Assembly: GCA_020831775.1 (NCBI GenBank)
Contig: JAFIFZ010000028.1
Coordinates: 43,753-107,752, forward strand
Reading direction: 5' to 3'
Length of the DNA stretch: 64,000 bases
From: Phycisphaerales bacterium
GTDB taxonomy: Bacteria; Planctomycetota; Phycisphaerae; Phycisphaerales; UBA1924
Both the position numbers and the translations under genes were made by a program. Shown in pieces: positions 26,799-36,883 of this stretch; position 1 is the first letter of the stretch; each line of letters begins with the position of its first letter. Below the pieces are notes generated by a model, which worked only from the letters and a program-made list of their open reading frames with translations, was not told the origin of the DNA and searched no databases.

Positions 26799-27659
26799 AT
26801 GAAGAAGATCCTGCAGAGTTCGGTGTTGTGCGCGCTGGTGGGCATTGGCGCGGCGAGCGGCGCGGCGACGGCGCAGAACGAATTCCTGTTGTACGAGTGC
26901 GACGCGACCGTGCGCGGGGTCGGCATGGTCGAGGCGAGGATCCGGGCGGAGGGCGGTTTCTTCGCCGAGGATCGCGACCGCGTCAACTTCGGCGCCACGC
27001 ACTCGCCCGGGCTGATCGATCCGTTCACCTTCAACGGCGGCGGGCGGATGCTCGCGGAGGTGGCGTTGCGGTTCAACCAGGAGCGCTGCATCACGCGGGC
27101 GTGGAACTCGGTCTACGGGGAAACCTTCTATAACTTCACCGGCAATCTGCACGACATGCGCTACAGGATCGGCTCGGGGCAGGAGCACCGGCACGAGATC
27201 GATCGCGATCCGTCCTCGCTCGGGATCGGCGGGGTTGTCGTTTCCGACACGGCCTTCTTCCAGGCGCCGCCCGCGACGATCGTCACCGAGATCCCGTTCG
27301 TGGTCGGGGGCGGCAACAACGGCGTGCTGTCGGTCAGCGAGTTCCGCCTCGACCGGATCGACACCGGGCCGACGCAGGGGCTGACCTCGATGATGTGGGA
27401 GGTCTACGCGGACCTGAACAGCAACTGCGTGATCGACCGGGGCGACCGGTTGATCGCGTCGGGCTTCGCGTCCGTCGGTCCCAACGAGAGCTTCATCGAT
27501 CGGCCGACGGGGTTCCGTGTGCCCCGCGGTTACTATGTGCTCCGCCTGACTTACGCCAGCTACGCGTCGATGCGCGTGGTGTCGGACGACTGCCGCGACC
27601 CGGTCCGCGACGAGTCTGTCGTGCGTGACGGCGTGACGGTGCACTTCGACCTGAACTGA
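26799..27659 (+). CDS. Secreted protein of unknown function
   Basis: 286 residues, with an N-terminal signal peptide (KKILQSSVLCALVGIGAASGAATAQ). The mature part is beta-rich and has no catalytic motif that I recognise. Near residue 205 is DLNSNCVIDRGD, a short EF-hand-like loop resembling the Ca-binding loops of dockerins, but only one copy is present. The C-terminus reads RGYYVLRLTYASYASM and VTVHFDLN. GAGGAG lies eight bases before ATG 26799; an overlapping GTG one codon upstream is less likely. It is flanked by a degenerate region and by 229 bases with nothing recognisable. Confidence 0.7.
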   Translation: MKKILQSSVLCALVGIGAASGAATAQNEFLLYECDATVRGVGMVEARIRAEGGFFAEDRDRVNFGATHSPGLIDPFTFNGGGRMLAEVALRFNQERCITRAWNSVYGETFYNFTGNLHDMRYRIGSGQEHRHEIDRDPSSLGIGGVVVSDTAFFQAPPATIVTEIPFVVGGGNNGVLSVSEFRLDRIDTGPTQGLTSMMWEVYADLNSNCVIDRGDRLIASGFASVGPNESFIDRPTGFRVPRGYYVLRLTYASYASMRVVSDDCRDPVRDESVVRDGVTVHFDLN

Positions 27660-27888
27660 CCACTCTCATCCCGTTGTGGTCGGCGCGTCGAAGGGCGCGT
27701 CGGCCGCATTGCATCGCATGGCAATAACTCGCATGTTAGCATCGCAGGATGCCGACCTCGGTGAGTCGGTCTGACCGGTGCGGTTCATTGTCGCCGGGAA
27801 GCCGTTGACAAACCGCATGCTTCGATGTAGTTTCGCTCTGCGTCCGCGGTGATCGACGCGTCGAACCCTGAACCCCCGAGCGGATCGC

Positions 27889-29160
27889 GTGGCGAGAGAC
27901 GACAGGCAGCCCGACCGAGGCGTTGCTGCGCCCACACCGATGATCGGCGCCGAGCGGGCGCTTGCGCCCGACCTCGCGCGCGGGCTGATGCTGCTGTTGA
28001 TCGTGCTGTCGAACACGGGGTTTCACCTCTACGCGGCGCAGCACGGGCCGACGGGATGGCATCCAACAGACGGCGGGCCGCTGGACCGTGCGGCGCAGTT
28101 TCTGATGATCGTCGGGCTCGATCTCCGCGTGTACCCGCTGTTCTCGTTCCTGCTCGGGTACGGGATGATGCAGTTCTTTCTGCGACAGACGGAGGGGGGC
28201 GTCGAGCCGAAGCGTGCTTCGAGGATGCTCCGAATGCGGAGCCTGTGGTTTGTCGTGTTCGGGTTTCTGCACGCGGCGCTGCTGATGGCGGGCGACATCC
28301 TCGGCGCTTACGGCGTCATGACTTTTATCCTGGGCTGGCTCTTCATCCGCAGGTCGGGCAAGACGCAGTTCATCGCGGCGTGCGTCTTTGCAGTGCTGCT
28401 CTGGGCGTTGTTTGCGCTGGTGGTGCTGACGCACCTGTCGGGCGAGTTGGGGGTTGAGCACGAGATCGGCGCCGAGGCGTATGCGTCGGGCGTGTCGGAT
28501 CCGCTCGAAGCGGCGAAGCTTCGGCTTGAGATGTGGGTGTATGTGACGCTTGTCGGCGGGCTCTTTGGCTTTGCGTCGCACGCGAGCATTCTGCTGGGGT
28601 TCTGGGCGGCGCGCCGGCGGGTGCTGGAATCGCCCGGCGAGCAACTCCGCATGCTCTGGTCGGTCGCGGTGATCGGGATCGCGATCGGCTGGCTGGGCGG
28701 CCTGCCGACGGCGCTCGGACACTTCGGCGTGATCGAGGTTTCTGACGAAGCGTTGTACATGGAGGGTCCGTTCTACATGGTGCAGGCGCTGACGGGTTTG
28801 TTCGGCGGGCTGGGGTACGCCGCGGCGATCACGCTCGCGGCGCACCGGCTGAGCAAGCGGGGCGCGTCGGGGCCGCTGGTTTCGATGGCAACGGCGGTCG
28901 GGAAGCGGTCGCTTTCGAGCTACCTGGCGTTCTCGGTGGTGTTTGCCCCGCTGCTCGCCGCATGGGGGCTCGGGCTCGGGGGTCGGCTGAGCAGCTTTAC
29001 GATGGTGCTGTTCGGCCTGGGCGTCTGGCTGGTGGTGGCGGCGGGGTGCGTGTATCTCGAACGCCGGGGCATGCGGGGGCCGGCGGAGGTGCTGCTGCGT
29101 CGGCTGGTCTACGGGCGGGGGGCAAGACCGGCAGCCGCGACTCCCCAGAGCGTGCTCTGA
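27889..29160 (+). CDS. DUF418 (YeiB-like) multi-pass membrane protein
   Basis: 423 residues with eight or more hydrophobic segments. The N-terminal GAERALAPDLARGLMLLLIVLSN corresponds to the R-x-x-x-x-D-x-x-R-G opening of YeiB/DUF418 proteins. The C-terminal third has GKRSLSSYLAFSVVF and a Gly-rich helix matching the DUF418 domain. The function is not established; related proteins are proposed transporters or acyl-group handlers. The annotated GTG 27889 gives a short Arg-rich lead; ATG 27940, at MIGAERAL, is an alternative start. No ribosome site decides between them. Confidence 0.75.
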   Translation: MARDDRQPDRGVAAPTPMIGAERALAPDLARGLMLLLIVLSNTGFHLYAAQHGPTGWHPTDGGPLDRAAQFLMIVGLDLRVYPLFSFLLGYGMMQFFLRQTEGGVEPKRASRMLRMRSLWFVVFGFLHAALLMAGDILGAYGVMTFILGWLFIRRSGKTQFIAACVFAVLLWALFALVVLTHLSGELGVEHEIGAEAYASGVSDPLEAAKLRLEMWVYVTLVGGLFGFASHASILLGFWAARRRVLESPGEQLRMLWSVAVIGIAIGWLGGLPTALGHFGVIEVSDEALYMEGPFYMVQALTGLFGGLGYAAAITLAAHRLSKRGASGPLVSMATAVGKRSLSSYLAFSVVFAPLLAAWGLGLGGRLSSFTMVLFGLGVWLVVAAGCVYLERRGMRGPAEVLLRRLVYGRGARPAAATPQSVL

Positions 29161-29249
29161 CCGTACGGCGGTTCCTCGGGGCGTTACGATGGCGTCGGGC
29201 CCGGTTTCGTCGGGCGCCTTGTGACGCTTTCCAGCCGGGGACGGTGCCG

Positions 29250-32200
29250 ATGGAGCCGGAGCAGGACAGAAGGGATGAGGAGGGCCTTCCCGCACCGGCC
29301 GACGGTACGGCGGACGACCTCGCTTCGGCCCCGATCGAAGACGACCCAGCTGAACAGAACGGCGTGCCCGCCGAGCGGCCGGCGCAGGAGCCGGACGAGA
29401 CCGATGGTGCGTCGCCCAAGATCCCGGAGCCTGCGACGGAAGCGGCCTCGCCTCCCGCCGAGCCTTTGCCGATCGACATCAAGGTCGAGCTTGAGTACAG
29501 CGACCGGGTGAACTTCGCGATGCAGCAGCACGGCGTGCCGCTGGTCGACGCGGTGCTCGTGACTTCGCGGGAGGTTTCGCCGGTCGAGGGGGTGTCGGTC
29601 ACGCTGCGGCTGGAGAACGGGGAGGCCTCGGCGTGGACGGGGCGGATCGACCGGCTCGACCCTGAAGCCACGGTGCGGCTGGAACCGGGCGGGGCGTTCT
29701 CGCTCTCGGCGCGGGCGATGGCCGGGCGGACGGAGGCTGAGCGGAGCGAGATCCTCGTCGACGGGGCGTGCAAGGCCTTCGCTCCGGGGGCGGGGGTGTT
29801 TGCGGCGAAGTTCCCAGTCGAGCTGCTGGCGTTCGACCAGTGGCCGGGCGTCGGGCACTACCCGGAGCTGACGGGGGCGTTTGTGACGCCCAACCACCCG
29901 AAGGTCGCCGAGCTGTTGCGCACGGCGAGGGCGGCGCTGCGGGAGTTGTCTGAGAGCGAGGCGCTGGACGGGTATCAGTCCGGCAGCCGCAGGAAGGCGA
30001 CGCAGATCGCCGAGGCGTGCTTCAACGCGCTGGCGAACTCGGGCGTGGGGTACATCAACCCGCCGGCGAGTTTCGGGTCGGTCGGGCAACGGGTGCGGCT
30101 GGCGGACCGGCTGACGCGCGAGGGGATGGGGACCTGCCTGGATCTCTCGCTGCTCTTGATGGCGATGTGGGAGCAGTGCGGCTTGCACCCCCTGCTGCTC
30201 ATGCCCGAGGGGCACGCGATGCCCGCGGTCTGGACGCACGAGGCGCATCTGCCCGAGGCGACGATCGACGAGCCGTCGCGGATCCGCAATCTGATCGAGC
30301 TCGGGGAGATCGTGGCGGTGGAGTCGACGGCGGCGACGGATCGCGGGGCGGGGTTCGCCTCGGCGGTGGATGCCGCGAAGAAGCGGATGGCCGAGCCCGG
30401 GGCGTCGTTCTGCGCGATCGACCTGCGGTCGGCGCGGAAACTCGGTGTGCGCCCGCTGCCCTTGCGGGCCGACGAGGAAGGGATCGATTTCGACGCGCTG
30501 CGGCCTGAGGGCGGAGCAGCGCCCGCGACGGGGCGGCTCGATGCGGTTGAACTCGCAGAGCGGGCCGAGCGTCTGGGCGGAGTGACGGCCGAGCAGGAAG
30601 AGGCCGAGACGGCGTCGGACCGCATCTCGCGCTGGCAGACAAAGCTGCTGGATCTTTCGCTGCGCAACCGGCTGCTGAATTTCAGGGAGACGGGGCGGAC
30701 GCTGCCCTTCAGCGTGCCGGACCTCGGCGTGCTCGAGGACGGGCTGGCCTCGGGCGTTCGCTTTGCGATCACCAGTAAGCAGGGTCTGGACGAGGCGTAC
30801 CTGCGCGAGCAGCTCGACAACGGCCGGCTCTACACGCCGACGGGCGATGCGGAGACGCAGAAGCGGCTGCTGACGATCTTCCGTACCGCCAAGTCGAGCA
30901 TCGAAGAGACCGGCGCCAACATGCTCTACCTGACGCTGGGCATGTTGAAGTGGTTCGAGACCGAGTCGTCCGAACGCGAACGCCTCTCGCCGCTGATTCT
31001 GCTGCCTGTGAAGCTGCATCGCTCGACGCAAGGATCCGGGTACGCGTACTCGGTCGAGCTCCTCGACGAGCCGGTGCGGGCGAATGTCACGCTGCTGGAG
31101 AAGCTGCGGACGGAGTTCGGTCTGGAGACGCAGGGGCTCGAGAAGCTGCCCGAGGACGAGTCGGGCGTGGATGTGCCGCTGATCCTGCGGAACTTCCGCG
31201 GCGCGATCCGGGATGTGAAGCGTTGGGAGGTGGTCGAGACGGCGCACCTGGGGCTGTTCAGCTTCAACAAGTTCCTGATGTGGCGTGATCTCCAGGAGAA
31301 CATGGAGAAGCTGCGGGCGAACCGGCTCGTCGAGCATCTGGTCGAGCGCCCGGGGCAGGACTTCGACCCGAACCCGTTCCCCGCCCCCGAGGCGCTCGAC
31401 GACGAGCTCGCGCCGGACGACCTGCTCTGCACGCGCGACGCGGATTCGTCGCAGCTCGCGGCTGTCCGCGCGGCGTCGGACGGTAGGACCTTCGTGCTCG
31501 AAGGGCCGCCCGGAACGGGCAAGAGCCAGACGATCGCGAACATGATCGCCAACTCGCTGGCGAGCGGGAAGCGGGTGCTGTTTGTGGCCGAGAAGATGGC
31601 GGCGCTCAGCGTGGTCCGCAAGCGTCTGGAGGAGGACGGGCTCGGGCCGTTCTGCCTGGAATTGCACTCGGCGAAGGCATCGAAGAAGGAAGTGCTCTCG
31701 CAGCTCGCAGAGGCGCTTAGCGCCTCGGTCGGTTCGGAGCCGGGGGAGTGGTCGAAGCTCTGCCGCGAGCTCGGGGCGACGCGGGATCAGCTCAATGCGT
31801 ATGTGCGCGAGATGCACCGGCCCCGCGACACAGGCGAGAGTCTGTACCGTGTGCTCGGGCGGCTGAGCATCCTCGGCGATGGACCGACCGTCGCCCCGCC
31901 GATGGACGACATCGCCGCCGCGACGGCGGAGGACCTCGACGCGTGGCGAACACTCGTGACAGACATGCAGGCCAAGGGGCGGCCGGTTGATCCGCCGGGG
32001 CAGCACCCGCTGCGGGGGATCGGACGTTCGGCGTGGAGTTTTTCGCTGCCAGACGAGACCGCTAGGGTGCTCGACAGTGGGATCGGCGCGATGGAGACGC
32101 TCGGGCGCACGGCGAGCGCGTACCTCAATGCGATCGGCGCCGACAGCGACGCGGCTTCGCTGCAGCGCACGACGGTCGAGACGCTCGTGAAGCTCGCCGA

Positions 32201-35200
32201 GCACCTGCGTGCGACGCCCGGGCCCGACCGGCGGCTGATCGCGGGCGCCGACGCCGCAGACCTTCGCCGCGCGATGCTGGAGCTGTGCGCGAAGGGTCGC
32301 GAGCGGGACGCGATACGCGCGGATCTGCTCGGGCGGTACCGCGAGGAGTTGTTGGAGCTCGACCTGCTCGGGCACATCGACGCAGCGAAGCGGGCGACGG
32401 AGCGGCCGGCGATCCTGCGAACGCTGGCGTCGATGAATGTGCGCCGGGGGCTGCGGGTGTACTGCCGCGGCAAGGTTCCGGCGCTGGAGGCGTTGCTCGC
32501 TGATCTTGAGCGAGCGAGATCGTTGTCGAGGCTGCAGGCGGAGCTCGGGGGGCGGGCGGACGCGGCGTCGCTCTTGGGGCGGCTGTGGAACAACACCGAG
32601 GCGGACTGGGGCGAGGTCGAGGCGATGCTCGGCTGGTGCGAGCGGTTCGCCGAGCTGCTGGCCTCGATCAACGCGGATTCGTTGGCGAGGGGCGCAGCCG
32701 ACGCCCTGACCAACGCCGCGACGGAACGCGCCTCGGCCCAGCGTGCTGACGGGGCGGCGATCGACCTGCAGGAGACGTGGGCTGCATGGGGCGGGTCGTG
32801 GTCGAAGCTCCAGAGCGTGCTTACTGCGGACGAGCGGGCGCTTGAGGAAGGCGGCGCCGGCTGGCTCGCGTCGGCTTCGGGCGTTCTGATGCGCTGGAGG
32901 GGCGCGCTGGGGGAGCTGAACACCTGGTGCGTGTGGCGGGCGTCGCGGGACGCCGCGGCGGAGCGGGGGCTTGCGCCGCTCGTCGAGCTGTACGAGAAAG
33001 GCGGGTGCGGGCTCGGCGAGCTCGGGAGCGTGTTCGAGCGGAGCTTCGGGGGGCCATGGTTCAACGCCACTGCTGATCGTGTGGAGGCGGTGCGTCGGTT
33101 CAACGCCTCGGCCCACACCGACGCGATCGCCCGCTTCCGCGAGCTGGACGCCCGGTGCATCCGGATGACGAGGGATGTGGTCGCGGCGAGGCTAAGAGCG
33201 AGGTCGCCGAGCGTCAGCGCCCAGGCGTCGGACAAGTCGGAGGTCGGGATCCTGCGGCGGGAGCTCGAAAAGCAACGCCGTCACATGCCGACGCGACGGC
33301 TGATCGAGGCGATCCCCAACCTGCTGCCGAGCCTGAAGCCGTGCTTCCTGATGAGTCCGCTCTCTGTGGCGCAGTTCCTTGACGCGAAGCTGCCGGCGTT
33401 CGATCTTGTGGTCTTCGACGAGGCGTCGCAGATCCCGGTGTGGGACTCGATCGGTGCGATCGCGCGGGGGGATGAGGTCGTGGTGGTCGGCGACTCGAAG
33501 CAGCTCCCCCCCACCAACTTCTTCAGCACGCTCGACGGCGGCGACGAGGAAGAGCTCGAAGACCACGCGGTCGACGACATGGAGTCGATTCTGAAAGAGT
33601 GCAACGCGTCGGGCGTGCCGGGGATGCGGCTTCGCTGGCACTACCGCAGCCGCCACGAGACGCTGATCGCGTTCTCCAACCACCACTATTACCACAACGA
33701 GCTGCACACCTTCCCCTCGCCAGATGAGCAATCCGACGAGCTCGGTGTGAGCTTCCGGCTTGTCGAGGGCGGGATGTACGACCGCGGCGGGTCTCGGACC
33801 AACCGCGTCGAGGCGGAGCGCGTGGTCGACGAGGTGGTGAAGATGCTGCTCGATCCGGTCTGCCGCGACTCGATCGGCGTGGTGACCTTCAGCCAGGCGC
33901 AGCAGAACCTGATCGAGGACCTGCTCGACACCAAGCGTCGGGAGTTGCCCGAGATCGAGCATCACTTCACTTCGGAGTCTCAGGAGCCGGTCTTCGTCAA
34001 AAACCTCGAGAATGTGCAGGGCGACGAGCGGGATGCGATCATCTTCTCGGTCGGGTACGGGCCCGACCAGGCGGGCAAAGTCTCGATGAACTTCGGCCCG
34101 CTGAACAAGGATGGCGGGGAACGCCGGCTGAATGTGGCGGTGACGCGGGCGCGGCGGCGGCTGATGGTCTTCGCCTCGATGCGGAGCGACCAGATCGACC
34201 TGCGCCGGACGCGGGCGCTCGGCGTGCGGCACTTCAAGACCTTCCTCGATTACGCCGAACGCGGGCCCCGCGCGATCGCCGAGGCGGTGACGCTCAGCGG
34301 CACGCGCGAGTTCGACTCGGGCTTCGAGCACGCGGTCTGGAAGGCGCTGACAGAGAAGGGGTACGAGGTCGACACGCAGGTCGGGTGCGCCGGGTACCGG
34401 ATCGACCTCGCGGTGCGCCACCCCGAGCGGCCAGGGCGGTACCTGCTCGGCATCGAGTGCGACGGCGCGGCGTACCACAGCGCCAAGACCGCCCGCGACC
34501 GCGACCGCCTCCGCCAGAGCGTGCTCGAAGGGCTCGGCTGGCGGATCGCGCGGGTCTGGTCGACCGAGTGGCGGGTGAACCCCGGCGGGTGTCTCGCGAG
34601 GCTGAGCGCCGCGATCGAGGAAGCGTTGCACTCGCCTCCGGACACGCCCGGCCCGCTTGTTCCTGATGACTCGGAGAACAGCGGCAGGGAAATCGGCTCA
34701 GAGTCGCCCCAGACCGAGCCCGAAACCCGGGCCGACGACAGCAACGGAGAACCGACGCTCCGCGCGGGGCTCTTCAATGCGGCCGCCCCTGATGCGGGCG
34801 AACCGATTGTGAACGAACCGGCCACCGAAGACGCCGCGACGCCCGAGCCCGCAAGCGTCCCGGACGCATCGGAAACCGGCAGCGCACCGCCGGCCTACCG
34901 GCCTTACGCCGGCGACGAACGGACGCGGGCGGTGGACATCCATGACACAGGGGCGAAGCAGAAGGCCGTGGAGGTGCTCGGCGCGATCGTTGGGGCCGAG
35001 TCGCCCGTTGTCGAGGCGTTGGCGGTGCGTCGGCTGGCCTCGGCGTTCGGCGTCCAGCGACTGAACGAACGCTTCCGCACGCGTGCGGCCGAGATCGTCT
35101 CGTCGTGCATCCGGTCGGGCAAGTGTGTCCGCCGCGACGGTGTGCTCTGGGCCCCGGGTGTGGATCCGGCGGCGTGCCGTACGCTGCGGGTCGCGTCGGA

Positions 35201-35450
35201 CGAGCCTGACTCAAAGCGCGACATCGAGGAGATCGCGCTGGTCGAGCTAAGCAACGGCGCCGCGCATGTGCTGGGCGTGCAGTTCGGGATGCCGCGTGAG
35301 GAGCTCGTGCGCGAGACGGCGAAACTGTTCGGGATGCAGCGTGTCACGGCGAGGGTGAGCGAGCGGGTCGGCGAGGCAATCGACCTGGCGGTTCAGCGGG
35401 GGCTGGCGGTCGAGGTTGACGGACGGATGACGCCGGGATATATGAGCTAG
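29250..35450 (+). CDS. hheA: DUF4011-helicase-Vsr-like-DUF3320 protein (Hhe-type defence protein)
   Basis: 2066 residues. After an acidic disordered lead (1-75) and an Ig-like segment comes a transglutaminase-like patch (GTCLDLSLLLMAMWE near 293). DUF4011 begins near 458 (WQTKLLDLSLRNRLLNFRE). The superfamily I helicase has Walker A GPPGTGKS at about 752, Walker B VVFDEAS near 1387, GDSKQLPPTNFF, VQGDERDAIIFSVGYG and VAVTRARRRL near 1630. A Vsr/DUF559-like PD-(D/E)XK nuclease spans about 1687-1780 (GYRIDLAVRHP, GIECDGAAYHS). After a Pro/Glu-rich linker, DUF3320 occupies about 1894-2066. This is the order described for the one-gene Hhe anti-phage system. Defence function here is inferred. ATG 29250 follows a 90-base gap after DUF418. 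Confidence 0.85.
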   Translation: MEPEQDRRDEEGLPAPADGTADDLASAPIEDDPAEQNGVPAERPAQEPDETDGASPKIPEPATEAASPPAEPLPIDIKVELEYSDRVNFAMQQHGVPLVDAVLVTSREVSPVEGVSVTLRLENGEASAWTGRIDRLDPEATVRLEPGGAFSLSARAMAGRTEAERSEILVDGACKAFAPGAGVFAAKFPVELLAFDQWPGVGHYPELTGAFVTPNHPKVAELLRTARAALRELSESEALDGYQSGSRRKATQIAEACFNALANSGVGYINPPASFGSVGQRVRLADRLTREGMGTCLDLSLLLMAMWEQCGLHPLLLMPEGHAMPAVWTHEAHLPEATIDEPSRIRNLIELGEIVAVESTAATDRGAGFASAVDAAKKRMAEPGASFCAIDLRSARKLGVRPLPLRADEEGIDFDALRPEGGAAPATGRLDAVELAERAERLGGVTAEQEEAETASDRISRWQTKLLDLSLRNRLLNFRETGRTLPFSVPDLGVLEDGLASGVRFAITSKQGLDEAYLREQLDNGRLYTPTGDAETQKRLLTIFRTAKSSIEETGANMLYLTLGMLKWFETESSERERLSPLILLPVKLHRSTQGSGYAYSVELLDEPVRANVTLLEKLRTEFGLETQGLEKLPEDESGVDVPLILRNFRGAIRDVKRWEVVETAHLGLFSFNKFLMWRDLQENMEKLRANRLVEHLVERPGQDFDPNPFPAPEALDDELAPDDLLCTRDADSSQLAAVRAASDGRTFVLEGPPGTGKSQTIANMIANSLASGKRVLFVAEKMAALSVVRKRLEEDGLGPFCLELHSAKASKKEVLSQLAEALSASVGSEPGEWSKLCRELGATRDQLNAYVREMHRPRDTGESLYRVLGRLSILGDGPTVAPPMDDIAAATAEDLDAWRTLVTDMQAKGRPVDPPGQHPLRGIGRSAWSFSLPDETARVLDSGIGAMETLGRTASAYLNAIGADSDAASLQRTTVETLVKLAEHLRATPGPDRRLIAGADAADLRRAMLELCAKGRERDAIRADLLGRYREELLELDLLGHIDAAKRATERPAILRTLASMNVRRGLRVYCRGKVPALEALLADLERARSLSRLQAELGGRADAASLLGRLWNNTEADWGEVEAMLGWCERFAELLASINADSLARGAADALTNAATERASAQRADGAAIDLQETWAAWGGSWSKLQSVLTADERALEEGGAGWLASASGVLMRWRGALGELNTWCVWRASRDAAAERGLAPLVELYEKGGCGLGELGSVFERSFGGPWFNATADRVEAVRRFNASAHTDAIARFRELDARCIRMTRDVVAARLRARSPSVSAQASDKSEVGILRRELEKQRRHMPTRRLIEAIPNLLPSLKPCFLMSPLSVAQFLDAKLPAFDLVVFDEASQIPVWDSIGAIARGDEVVVVGDSKQLPPTNFFSTLDGGDEEELEDHAVDDMESILKECNASGVPGMRLRWHYRSRHETLIAFSNHHYYHNELHTFPSPDEQSDELGVSFRLVEGGMYDRGGSRTNRVEAERVVDEVVKMLLDPVCRDSIGVVTFSQAQQNLIEDLLDTKRRELPEIEHHFTSESQEPVFVKNLENVQGDERDAIIFSVGYGPDQAGKVSMNFGPLNKDGGERRLNVAVTRARRRLMVFASMRSDQIDLRRTRALGVRHFKTFLDYAERGPRAIAEAVTLSGTREFDSGFEHAVWKALTEKGYEVDTQVGCAGYRIDLAVRHPERPGRYLLGIECDGAAYHSAKTARDRDRLRQSVLEGLGWRIARVWSTEWRVNPGGCLARLSAAIEEALHSPPDTPGPLVPDDSENSGREIGSESPQTEPETRADDSNGEPTLRAGLFNAAAPDAGEPIVNEPATEDAATPEPASVPDASETGSAPPAYRPYAGDERTRAVDIHDTGAKQKAVEVLGAIVGAESPVVEALAVRRLASAFGVQRLNERFRTRAAEIVSSCIRSGKCVRRDGVLWAPGVDPAACRTLRVASDEPDSKRDIEEIALVELSNGAAHVLGVQFGMPREELVRETAKLFGMQRVTARVSERVGEAIDLAVQRGLAVEVDGRMTPGYMS

Positions 35451-35517
35451 CGTGAACGCGGGGTTCAGATCGCCTCTGCGGAGTCGTCGCGTTCGGGCAG
35501 CGAAAAGAGAATTGCTG

Positions 35518-35523
35518 TACGCT
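35518..35523 (+). promoter_or_regulatory. -10 box (TACGCT) eight bases before the permease start
   Basis: TACGCT, eight bases, then ATG 35532. Same hexamer as before 638. Confidence 0.45.
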
Positions 35524-35531
35524 TTCGGCCC

Positions 35532-36869
35532 ATGACCTCCCCGCTGCCTCCTCCAGCCAAGCACGAGCCGCTCGTCCGGCGTCTGGGCCCTTGGGCCCTC
35601 TGGCTGCTGGTGATCAACGGGATGATCGGGGCGGGGATCTTCGGGATTCCTGCGAGGCTTGAGCGAGAGGCCGGTGAATTCGGGCCCTGGGTGTTCGCGC
35701 TGTGCGCCCTGCTCATCGCGCCGATCATGCTCTCCTTCGCGAGGCTGAGCAGCGCGTTCAGCGGGACGGGCGGGCCGGTGCTCTACGCGAGGGCCGCGTT
35801 CGGCGCCTTCGCGGGGTTCCAGGTCGGGTGGGCGTTCTACATCGCGCGGCTGACCGCGTTCGCCGCGAACCTGAACCTGCTGGTGACGTCGATCGCGTAC
35901 TTCGCGCCCGGACCTGTCGGGCCGGGCGTCCGGATCGGCTTGCTGCTGGGGATGAGCTCGCTCTTGGTCTGGATCAATCTCGTCGGCGTCAAGGCGGCGA
36001 TGCGTTCGCTCGGCGTGCTGACGGTGCTCAAGCTGCTGCCCCTGGTGGCGCTGGCGGGCTACGGGCTGTTCCGGCTGGACGCGGAGGTGTTCGCCTCGGC
36101 CGCCTCGCCTCCCGCGGCGATCGACTTCGGGGCGGCGGTGCTGCTGGCGATCTACGCGTATGTGGGGTTCGAGTCCGGGCTCGTTCCCGGGGGCGAGTCG
36201 AAAAACCCCAAGCGCGACATGCCGCGGGCCATCGTGCTGGCGCTCGTCGTGGCGGGCGTGGTCTATGTGCTGGTGCAGATCGCGACGCGGAAGCTGCTGC
36301 CCGGGCTGGCCGATTCGGAGCGCCCGGTGGTCGACGCGGGTGAGGTGTTGCTCGGCCCCGCGGGAGCGTTGATCGTGGTGCTGGCGATCATCGCGTCGGT
36401 GGGCGGGAATCTGCTCGGCTCGATGTTCTCGACGCCCCGGATCACCTACCGCCTCGCCCTGGACCGCCAGCTCCCCCCGCTGCTGGCGGATGTCGACCCG
36501 AAGCACAACACGCCGTGGGTCTCGGTCGTGGTTTACGGCACGGCGGCGTTCCTGCTCGCAGTGACGGGGAGCTTCGTGTTTCTGGCGGTGCTGAGCGTGC
36601 TGACGCGGCTGTTGATCTACATCACCTGCATCGCGGGGATGCCGCGGATCGCTCGCCAGAGCGATGCGGAGTCGCTGCTCAAGCTCCCTGGCGGGCCGGT
36701 GATCCCCGTGCTGGCCCTCTTGGTCTGTGTCGGCCTGCTGAGGCAGGTGAGCATCGAGTCGGTGCTGGCGACGGCGGCGCTGCTCGGCGCCGGCAGCGTC
36801 CTGTTCGCGATCGCGATCGTCATGAACCGGCGGACGGCGAAGCGGACTCCCGACGACCCCGTGGCCTGA
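35532..36869 (+). CDS. APC-family amino acid permease
   Basis: 445 residues with about 12 membrane helices. The first helix carries the APC signature LWLLVINGMIGAGIFGIP, with the broken-helix Gly-x-Gly substrate site. FSGTGGPVLYARAAFG, YAYVGFESGLVPGGESKNPKRDMPRAI and a SMFSTPRITYRLALDRQLPP stretch follow, all characteristic of the family. It imports amino acids or exchanges them at the inner membrane; specificity is unknown. It converges on a metallopeptidase gene 14 bases downstream. Confidence 0.9.
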   Translation: MTSPLPPPAKHEPLVRRLGPWALWLLVINGMIGAGIFGIPARLEREAGEFGPWVFALCALLIAPIMLSFARLSSAFSGTGGPVLYARAAFGAFAGFQVGWAFYIARLTAFAANLNLLVTSIAYFAPGPVGPGVRIGLLLGMSSLLVWINLVGVKAAMRSLGVLTVLKLLPLVALAGYGLFRLDAEVFASAASPPAAIDFGAAVLLAIYAYVGFESGLVPGGESKNPKRDMPRAIVLALVVAGVVYVLVQIATRKLLPGLADSERPVVDAGEVLLGPAGALIVVLAIIASVGGNLLGSMFSTPRITYRLALDRQLPPLLADVDPKHNTPWVSVVVYGTAAFLLAVTGSFVFLAVLSVLTRLLIYITCIAGMPRIARQSDAESLLKLPGGPVIPVLALLVCVGLLRQVSIESVLATAALLGAGSVLFAIAIVMNRRTAKRTPDDPVA

Positions 36870-36883
36870 CCGCGCCATCTGCA

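Noticed and set aside
29184..33116. 1310-residue open frame on the minus strand
   Set aside because: It is the antisense shadow of the Hhe-type gene: Arg/Pro/His-rich, no domains, while the plus strand carries clear helicase motifs.
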